From assembly GCA_037501455.1 (NCBI GenBank), contig CM074864.1, positions 33,072,001 to 33,136,000 of the forward strand: 64,000 nt of DNA, read 5' to 3'. Under the pieces are notes generated by a model. The model ran no database searches. It was not told the DNA's origin and was given only the letters and a program-made list of their open reading frames with translations. Source of the stretch: Lantana camara (taxonomy: Eukaryota; Streptophyta; Magnoliopsida; Lamiales; Verbenaceae). The first letter of the stretch is position 1; each line of letters starts with the position of its first letter. This document shows positions 55,723-64,000 of the stretch, piece after piece. Both the position numbers and the translations under genes were made by a program.

Positions 55723-58700
55723 TATAACACCCCATCTTCTCGGCAATCCAGGTACGACGTCTCGGGAGAGTTTAATTTAGTAATTATGTGATTCGCATGC
55801 CTTAGGTGTCAATTTGCAATTTATTTTAGTTATGTGCGCATTAGAATTTAATTAAATGTACTTGGACTTAATCATCCAATATTTGCAAATTAGGGACCTA
55901 ATTCTAATTAGGGTGTTTGAGCCTCGTGACTAACTTGAGCTCAGGAATTCGAATTCTAATTTTGACCTTATAATTGCGTTCGTTTCGATGATTTGGATTC
56001 ATTGAATTAGCCTTTTTATTTTTCTAAAGTTGTTTGATTACCATACTGTTTTAAAATCCAATCCGTTTGGACCGGATCTTTTTGACCCGACCCATTTCCA
56101 CTTGACCCTACCCATTTTGGCTCTAAAAGAGATGTATTATCAGCCATCCCTCTCCCATTTCTCACGTTGTAAACAAGAATAGAAGAAATAAGGGTTTTCC
56201 CACTCCCACACCTTGAGCTCAAGATTCCGTCTTCAGTTCTCACCCGATCAACAATCTAAGGTAAGAGGTGAATTCCCCTCTTCGAGTGCTTCATTTCTAT
56301 CCGATTAAATTCCATTTTCTTGGCTTGAATTCTTGGACTTGGAAGAGATGATGAATAGTGACTTTATATGAAAATTTTGATCCATGCTTTCATTCTTGAA
56401 CTACTTGATCTAAGACTAAGATATGATGTTTTCTTAAGCTCATTTGGTGTTTACTTGATGGAATTTTGGTTGTTGGGTGAGAATTGCATATAACTTCATT
56501 ATAGAACTTGAAGAAGATGAAAATGGCAACTTGGTTTCTTGTTTGTTTCATGCCTTGAATTTAAGCTATGTGTTAGAGCATGTTTATATGAGCTTGTACC
56601 TTGATTTTCATTGCATTTGGCTGAGTTTGGAGGTGGATTTTGTAATTTTTGGTTCCCCATTCGTATAGCCCCTATTTCTGCTTCATTTTCATGCCCAGAA
56701 GGACTACCCGGGCGGGTAGTTTTTGTACTAAAAAGTACCCAGGCGGGTACTTTAATACAGGAGGGTTTCTGCATTCTTTTTCCCCGGCCGGGTACCCCCT
56801 CATATGACCTCCGATTGAGTTGATTTTCGGACACGATCAACCTTTTTGAGTCTAGAACAATATCCAATTGGGATCACCCCAAAATTCATTATATATTATG
56901 ATTTAAAATCATTTTAATTTGGTGTTGCCACTCCGCCGAAATTCTGCATTCATTCAACTTCAAACCTCCGCTATTTTCGGATCCCTTTGAATCACGAATC
57001 ATGCGATATATCATCAGAAAGATCTATGTATCTAGTTTCATTTCTAACAAGAAAAACTCAATTCTCATTTCTAAAACTCAAGATATTCCTGTTTTCGTAG
57101 AGCTTGTCCGTTTTGACAAAACTGTCAGCTTTTGGCCCGATTTCGCTGGGAACCCCTTTTTGTGTTCTTATTCCGTTTTTCTTGTATCTTCCCACCTCCG
57201 AACTTATTCCTAACTTGTTTTATCATGTTTATGGGTATTCACTTGTTCTTATATGCATTTTATGTTGCTTGAGTAATGTGAATTATTTGTATGAATCACA
57301 TGTGTGCCTTGTTAGGTGATTAATTGTTGTTTTATGCATTGTTTGTATACATGAACTTATCTTTAACATGCTATATGATATTAATGAGTATTTTGAGTGT
57401 GGTATGACTTCTCTTGCATGACATTAATTTGAATATGAGCTTTGCTTATGTGTTTGCATCTTTTAAGTGCTTATGCATACGCCGTGTGTCTACGTGGTTC
57501 ATTCTTGAGTCTAAGTCTTGTATTTTGTCTCCAGTTTGTTCAGGGGCACCCGGGGTGGTATCTCGTTGGTCGTGTTAATTCCGGGGTGGATCATTTGTCT
57601 CGTTCTTTGTTTCTTTGGTGTAAGGTGAGGTTAGGTTATAGTTAAACCCTATAAAATGTGCTCGTTTTCTGTGAATGCGAACTATAACCTTAAGTATAAG
57701 TAAATATGTGTGAGATATGTATGTTTAAGAATATGTTAAGCTTTTTCAAGTATGTAAGCTATGTACGAGCCTATGTAGGTTTGTTTTGATTTGTTATTTA
57801 GTTGTTCGGTGTTGTAACATTTAACTATGCTTCAAACCGTACGCCTCTTATGAGCCGGGAGCTACGAGTTATGGATATGCTAAGGAGTTGGCACGGGGAG
57901 GTATGTATAGCATAGTTGTTGCAAGGTAAGATTGTTATATTTGTTATATTCAGTAGCAGGTTAAGTTGGTTATACAATGAGAAGTAATGTTTTGCGTTTG
58001 TATTGGTTAATGGGCCCCGGAGTTGTGGGTAAGGGAGACCCGGGATGGCCATGTGGTCGCCGGTTATGACCCCTGTGCACATCTCCACAGTTAGTTCGGA
58101 TTACCCCTGATCTCACCTTGAGGTTTGGTGAGTAATGGTGATCCTGAGGGTTTGGAGTAGCTTGCACTCCCCTCACCTGAAATGGATGGCTAGGGTCGCG
58201 CAACCCTTCCATCACCGGAGAAAGGAGGTTTGTTTGATATATTTCTTTTGTTATGTTATGTTTAGTATGTTATGATTAGTTAGAGGAGCCCAGGATTGGA
58301 TGATGTACTCGTACCCGCCGAGTTATGCATGTGTGTTTGTAGGTATGCTTTGTTAAAGTTCATGAAACGGGGATAGACTTAAAATTAAGATAAAATATAG
58401 ATCTTCTTGAAAGTATAAGTTAAGATATGAAATGTTTTAATAAGATTATGTTACGTTATGATTTGATACGTATGAATTTTGTTAAGCTAGTTGTGTTCCG
58501 TTTTGATAAGAATCCTTATATGTATGTATCACGGGCAAAGTTTAATGTGCAAAAACTATCCCCGAGTTCACGAACCGTGTGTGATTAATGTGATTTGCTC
58601 CTTATATATATATAGCGCGTGTGGGTAGCCCCTCACTCAGTCCGAGTGACTGACCTCTTTCTCTCCTTTTGTTTTTAGTGTGCAGGTGTCGTGTGGAGTG

Positions 58701-59150
58701 GGGCTAGGCGGCGTGTCGAGTCCTTAGAGTCTGTCGAGTCTTTGTTTCATTCGAGTCTGTGGTGTTTTAGCATATTTTGAAATTGTATAAGTATGAATCT
58801 TCGATTATGAGTATGTTGAGTTTTATGAATTTTATACTTTGGGACATGCTTCTAGGCAGATTTGAACCCGTTTGCATTTATGACTTATGTCAATATTCAG
58901 GATTAGGCATCTATTCTAGTTGAACCCGTCACCTGCTACTTGTACTTTAACTTTGATCATGTGATTCGCTTCCGCATACGCATTCGTTGGTATTTTGTGT
59001 TTGATTGTAGGGTCTACGTTCCGCCTAGCTTAGGTATGTGTCGGTCGATCTCCCGTTTGCCTTTCCTTGGTTCATGTACGGGTGTCCATCTCGTATGTGG
59101 ATTGGGCTTAGGTGCGGGGGATGTGTTGACCCACCATTCCGGGCGCTACA
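55723..59150 (+). repeat. solo LTR D, 3428 bp, TSD AACCT
   Basis: AACCT at 55718-55722 and 59151-59155. Starts TATAACACCCC (TG decayed to TA) and ends GGGCGCTACA. No internal region. Donor-like AAG/GTAAGA at 56260/56261, palindromes 56703-56792, an exon-like block 57544-57624 (81 nt), mini-hairpin 58638-58652. Several 60-90 codon frames inside are not credible. Confidence 0.9.
56703..56792. repeat. ACCCGGGCGGGT-type palindrome array in LTR D
   Basis: ACTACCCGGGCGGGTAGT (56703-56720, 8 bp arms), AAAGTACCC/GGGTACTTT arms around AGGC (56732-56753), and CCCGGCCGGG (56783-56792). It lies 980 bp into the LTR, the same offset as the array in B (about 979). Confidence 0.8.
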
Positions 59151-59155
59151 AACCT

Positions 59156-59926
59156 CCTCATTACCAGCTAGTGCATATGCTCTGCCTTTGACCACCGGCT
59201 TGCTCGTCGTCCCCCCCACCGCTTTACCCTTGTCTTGAACCCAAAATCTTTTAATCCTGGTAAGACAGTGTTCCCGTATATGCTCAGGGGAACCAAACCA
59301 ATAACACTGACCATTCTTCTTAAGATAATTTTCCTGTTTGTGTCCTTTACGGCTACAATAGCCATAGATTATCTCCTCTTGAGTGGGCTGAGGTGCTTCA
59401 TACTACTGGGGTGCCCTTTGTTGTTGTTGTGGTGCCATCATTGGTTTCTTCCCGGTTCCTTGAAAGGAGGATCCGGCAGGTCGCTTTGTTCCTTGAAAAA
59501 TCTTAGGGTTAGAAGGCTCTTGACGACTAACGGTCATCCGGATGTCCTTATGCTCTGCTTCGACTTTCAACGCTTTGTCAATTGCTCTAGTGTAGGTCTC
59601 GACATCCAAAGAAACTAGTGCCCAACGGAGCTCAGGTTTCAGACCATCAATGAATCTTTTAGTCTTGCGATTCTCATCACTGAGAATATGTGGTGCATAC
59701 TTAATCAGAATGACAAACTTAGCTTCATACTCCATCACATTCGTAGATCCTTGGACCAAATTCATAAATTCAGCTTCTCTTGCATCACGTGTTACCCGAG
59801 GGGTGTATTTCTGCTGAAACTCCTTTACAAACTCAGTCCAGTTTCCATCAACGTTGTTCTCAATCCACATGTGCTGAGTATGCCTCCACCAGTTGAATGC
59901 CGCTCCTTCCATTAGAAATGCTGTTG
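59156..59926 (-). pseudogene. gag: gypsy F Gag, C-terminal two thirds
   Basis: Open from 59912 to 59403: 'GAAFNWWRHTQ', 'FVKEFQQKYTP', 'YEAKFVILIKYAP', 'RFIDGLKPELRWAL' mark the retrotrans_gag capsid. A Gln-rich end follows, then a frameshifted zinc-knuckle remnant near 59350-59240. 'GRAYALAGNEE' abuts LTR D and corresponds to the Gag/protease border of B. The N-terminus is cut at 59931 by copia E2. Confidence 0.8.
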
Positions 59927-59931
59927 GAAAA

Positions 59932-61871
59932 CACGAATCAGAAAGCAGCGGAATTTAAAAAAATTTTCCAACAAAAGGATCTTGGACTCGCAGTCGTGTA
60001 ACCAAATTCGTAGAGATAGAAAACTTACTTTTCTTTTATTCTTTCTTGAAGTGTTTCAAGCCACCCAAGAACGCTCTTCTCGCGGCTTGATCCCCTCTCC
60101 TTTGGTAAAGCTCGAATCTTCAAACTTCTAACTTGAAGTCTCTAGAGAAAGTCCACCAACTTGATCACAATCTAACTAGTAAGGATGCTAGTTCTCTAGT
60201 TAGTGTTTAGGCTTAACCTAGGGTTTAATTTAATCTTGGAGAAAGGAAGGTGTTCAACACATGAACCAAGAATTGTCAATTAGCTCCATAAGGAGCTCGA
60301 GCTCCCCTATTTATAGAGAGAGGGTGCCGATCCAAATCCTAGTTGGGAAAGGATTTGGTTCCTCTCTCTCCTATTACTTGATCATCAAGTATTTTCCAAC
60401 TTTGACTTTGAATTCTAATTCTAGTCAACTTTTAAGAGAGCTAAAATATCCAAACTATTTTTGGATAATTTTATACTTTATTTATTATAAAAAATAAATA
60501 ACTTATTTTATCTAATTAATTAATTCATAATTAATTAACTAGATTATTTTCTCCAAAATTAGACTTTCTTTTTAATTCAAAATTAAACCAAAGTCTATTA
60601 AATAATTAACTAATTAATTATTTAATATATATATAATATATATATATACACACGTGTGTGACACGTGTCACAGTGACACGTGTCACTCACGTGAGCCACA
60701 CGTGTGACTTCACACGTGTGGAACCCTCTTGGCCCGATTAACTCGTTTAATCATTTTCAAGCCTCAACTCATGTAACCAAGTTGTTGTGTGTGACCCTCT
60801 AGGTTCTCAATTCAATTAGCAGTGACCCTAATTAATTAATTCACTAATTAATTAATCAGTCCACAGATTAAACGACCATAGTCTAGCAACAGGTGTTTAA
60901 CCCCTAGCTGAATTGGAATGTTCGGATTCGACAGAACCTTTAAGTCATTGATTCATATGAGATACAATCCTCCTACTTACTATCTCTCAACCAAGATCTA
61001 GGGCAAGGGAATAATCAGAACCCTAATAATCCGGTCTTAAAGCTAAGTGCATTTCATATCCATTTGATCTCAATCCAAGAAACCCTTTTCTTGATGTCTT
61101 GATCTACTGCCTTGGCCAAGGACTCCATATGGCATATGAATGACTTACACAATAAGAGATCACCTTGCAAATGCAAGTGTAGGTCCTTTCTTGATTCTCA
61201 TTCACTTTCATGAGTCACTTGTGCAGCCCCAGCATAAGCCTTGAATCAGTTGTCTAAGGCGACACCCTTTAAAGCTTATACCAAAGACTACAGAGTTAAC
61301 TCATAAAGTAACATGGAACCTCAAGTCTAAGGATCAATTAATCACATCAATGACTCGTGAGATATTTCCTAATCTGGAAGTTTCCATTTCCTGAAATAGA
61401 AACTTCCTTTCCCATTTAGGAATGTTCTCACACGGGGCACCTCAGTGAACTTACTTATTAAAGTAAGCACCCTCATGTATCACGCACGTATCAACTATAC
61501 ACTTTGCACCTCCATTAAACAAGGTGGTCCTTCTTAAGGGCGTGATCCCACAAGCAAGCCTTAGAGGAGTTAGGTTGACACTCCCACTGTCTGTAGGACT
61601 CATCGGCTTGGAGTATTTTACTAATCATGACTTATGTGATATAGGGCTCGTTTCATGAACCATTTCACCTAAATGGTAGAGTCCTAAAGTCATCAGGATT
61701 AGGGGAGTTCTCATACATGCGCACGTAATGGAAACACATAAAACACGTATTGGCATATAAAGAAGTGTTTGCCTATAATCAATCGTATATTATTCAAAGA
61801 TTGTCTGTGATACAAGAAAAGTCCCAAAGCAGATTACGTCGAATCGGCTTTCTAGGGCACTATTCCTAACA
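59932..61871 (-). repeat. 3' LTR of E2, 1940 bp
   Basis: Sense start TGTTAGGAATAGTG at 61871, end CGTGTTTTCCAACA at 59932. TATA variant at 60307-60316, G-box cluster at 60650-60720. It looks over 90% identical to E1 LTRs by eye. Confidence 0.9.
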
Positions 61872-64000
61872 ATCTCCCACTTGCCCGTAAAAGCCATTTA
61901 GGTATTCTAAGTCCCATCTTCTCAAGATGCACTTTGAGAGCCTATTGACTTTGGGCGTTTCCAAAATGGATCTGCTATATTCTCTGCTGATGTGACCCTC
62001 TTGTTTACACATCTCTTAGGAAACACCTTTTCCTTATAAAGTGATTCGTAATCACGTGTTCAGTCTCTTGGTGAGGTCTTGGTTCTCTTACTTGAGCAAC
62101 CATCCATTTTATCATACAATATGATAAAGGAGTTGTTTCATGCTAGGAACCTCATCTAACTGGTTAGATGGAGTTTCTTACCCAAACACTTAACTTAGCG
62201 TTATATAATACGACTAAGTTCTCAACTACGACAGTCGAGTTTTGCAATGTCCGTCCTTGGAACCCTTTCCAACACATTGCATTACCATTCTGGTAGAAGT
62301 TGTATCCTTGCAATGATTTCATAATCATCCATGTTTGATGAACGGTTACATCAAATATCCTTCTAACAACAAGATCTTTTGGGCTCTGTAAACTAATACA
62401 TATCCTCATTTCTTCTCAAGTACTCTGAGGACATCCTTTACAGAGATCTAATGACCTTCTCTGAGGTCATATTAGATTCGGCCTACTACGCTTAGTGTTG
62501 TGCCATATCTAATTTAGTACATAACTTTTCATACATTATGCACCCTTTCACTTAAAGGGATTTTGGACATTCTAACTTTCTCAAAGTTTATCTTAGGACA
62601 CATACTCTTCAAAAGAGACGTTCCATTGTCCATACTAAACTCCTTTTAGTACCGTGGTTATGCACTCATTTTGTGATAATCCTTTTATTCTCTTAGATCT
62701 ATCTTCTATAGATCTGAATGTCGAGAATATAGGATAATCACCAAGATCTTTCATGTCAAATTGTTTCTTAAACAAGAATTGGTAACTTTCATGTCATCCT
62801 TGACATTCCTAATGAGAAGGACATCGTCTTCTAAAGAACCAAAATTGACTCTTACATCACTAACTTTCATATGTACACTCTGAGACTTATTCGACTTCTA
62901 TCTGTGTCAAACGATTTGACTGTGGAATCGAATTGTCTAACTCCTAGAAGCCTTTATCATTCCACAGATTCACTTTAGGGATTTGCATACCTTATGCATA
63001 CTCCCACTGAATATGAGATTTATAGAAATACCTTATTTCAGTCTCTTTCAATCTCATATTGAACAAGATAGTTCTCATATTCATTTATCATATCTCATAG
63101 TCAGAATATGAGGATGTGGTAAACATAATCCAAATGGACTTTTGCATTTCAATCATCAAGAAGGTTGTAATGCTTTCCATTTACTCGAAGCTCCACGAGC
63201 TTGATCCTATCAGGTGGATCAACCAAGGTCAAAACTTGGTTTGAGTATATAGAATCCATATTGGATTTCAAGGCTTGCTTACACTACTCAGATTCCAAAT
63301 CTGACAGTGTCTCCTCTTCAAGCAATTCCTTGGCTATCTAGGAACGCGTTCTAAACACGTCTTAAGAGAAGGGTTTCACACGTGTACATACTCTAAAATT
63401 TGGCTAAATTTTATCAGATGGGCTCGTTTCTTCTATATGTGGCGTGGATATTTATCCTTAAATTTCTTTGAGGTCTGCTTGCTTGTCTTTCTTCTTCTAT
63501 AGGAACGATTCCTTGAGAAAGATACATTCCTTGAGACAAACAACCTTTGTCTAAGGGAATTGCAGAAACAATATTCAATATCGTTGTATAAACTTGAACT
63601 AATTTCAAAACTTATCTCCCACTATCCTCTTCACTTAAGAGGATTCTACTAAATTCTTGGATAAGAATAATTAGGGAATTTAATATGCCACATTGCATAG
63701 TGCAACTAAAGGACTGATTTTTGAAGGTACTAAATTCAAAATCTGTAACTACATATTCTGGGAATTTATTCCTAGAATGATTATAAGTCAGTAAAGCTTG
63801 CTATGGAATGGACCATGTTGCATTAGATTTCATTCCCTCATTCGGAAACACTACGGTGTTCTCGAATTAGTTTACTGAGAGATAATCCTATTATCTCTAA
63901 GATGAGTAAGGAATTAGTTGCTAAGATATTGGCTATCTCGATCATATCGATTTACCTATAACTTATGACTACTTCGGTTCCTAACCTCCTTTCGAAATTC
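61872..64000 (-). pseudogene. heavily decayed copia pol of E2
   Basis: Colinear with 29371-31700 of E1: a polypurine tract, RNase H-like text (the 62409-62164 frame resembles '[15 protein letters not shown]'-type sequence), RT, then integrase C-terminal text near 63400-64000. No frame exceeds about 80 codons, and substitutions and indels are dense. It continues beyond the window. Confidence 0.7.

Larger units (their letters stand above)
59932..64000 (-). mobile_element. copia element E2 (3' part only in window)
   Basis: Same family as E1: LTR of 1940 bp at its left, polypurine tract, then pol in minus sense to the window end. It is inserted in Gag of F; the candidate left duplication is AATGC (59927-59931), and the right one is outside. 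Confidence 0.85.

Overview
This 64 kb window is almost wholly LTR retrotransposon DNA from a flowering plant. The evidence is plant-type Ty3/gypsy chromovirus (Tekay/Del-like) and Ty1/copia polyproteins, initiator-tRNA-Met primer sites (TGGTATCAGAGC), target-site duplications (TSDs) and LTRs of 2-4 kb. I see no host gene, tRNA, rRNA or CRISPR array. A eudicot is plausible, but I cannot name the species.

Layout. 1-7046 and 23319-27427 (+37468-37646) are a gypsy array 'G' on the + strand: integrase end, 3.8 kb LTR, primer site, decayed internal region, integrase end, second LTR. Its internal region is interrupted at 7047-23318 by three tandem units of a non-autonomous element 'A' (minus strand). 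A has 2.65 kb LTRs and a gag-only ORF of 271 codons. The second G LTR is split by a 10,035 bp copia element 'E1' (27428-37462, minus, TSD CTTGT). 37647-38253 is an old minus-strand gypsy remnant 'H', followed by minus-strand gypsy 'F' (LTR 38254-41287). F's internal region is scattered over 41288-41569, 54982-55722 and 59156-59931. F was hit by solo LTR 'D' (55723-59150, TSD AACCT), by a short solo LTR 'C' (TSD TTTAC) and by a second copia 'E2' (59932 to the window end). The gypsy element 'B' (41581-54417, TSD GTAAC) sits inside C, and solo LTR 'S' (44053-46772, TSD AATGA) sits inside the 5' LTR of B. The nest H > F > C > B > S is five levels deep and is read directly from the duplications.

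How the parts relate. A and B share the leader after the primer site, the gag ends, a 3' LTR block and a mid-LTR palindrome array, so A looks like a parasite of a B-like autonomous element. B carries gag-protease-RT-RNase H-integrase-chromodomain but is broken by one nonsense codon and two frameshifts. E1 and E2 share LTRs carrying a G-box cluster upstream of a TATA box.

The most interesting signals are structural. (1) A has four consecutive hairpins with a constant loop and covarying stems. (2) A compensated stem-loop precedes the polypurine tract in several gypsy families. (3) The LTRs of A, B and S contain a block of exactly 66 nt between consensus splice-like sites, preceded by a donor-like site. 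(4) Family-specific GC-rich palindrome clusters lie at the same place in the LTRs of A/B, D and F, always inside the predicted first intron. (5) A mini-hairpin with covarying stem precedes the second acceptor-like site. All of this was read by eye; no alignment, folding or database search was run.
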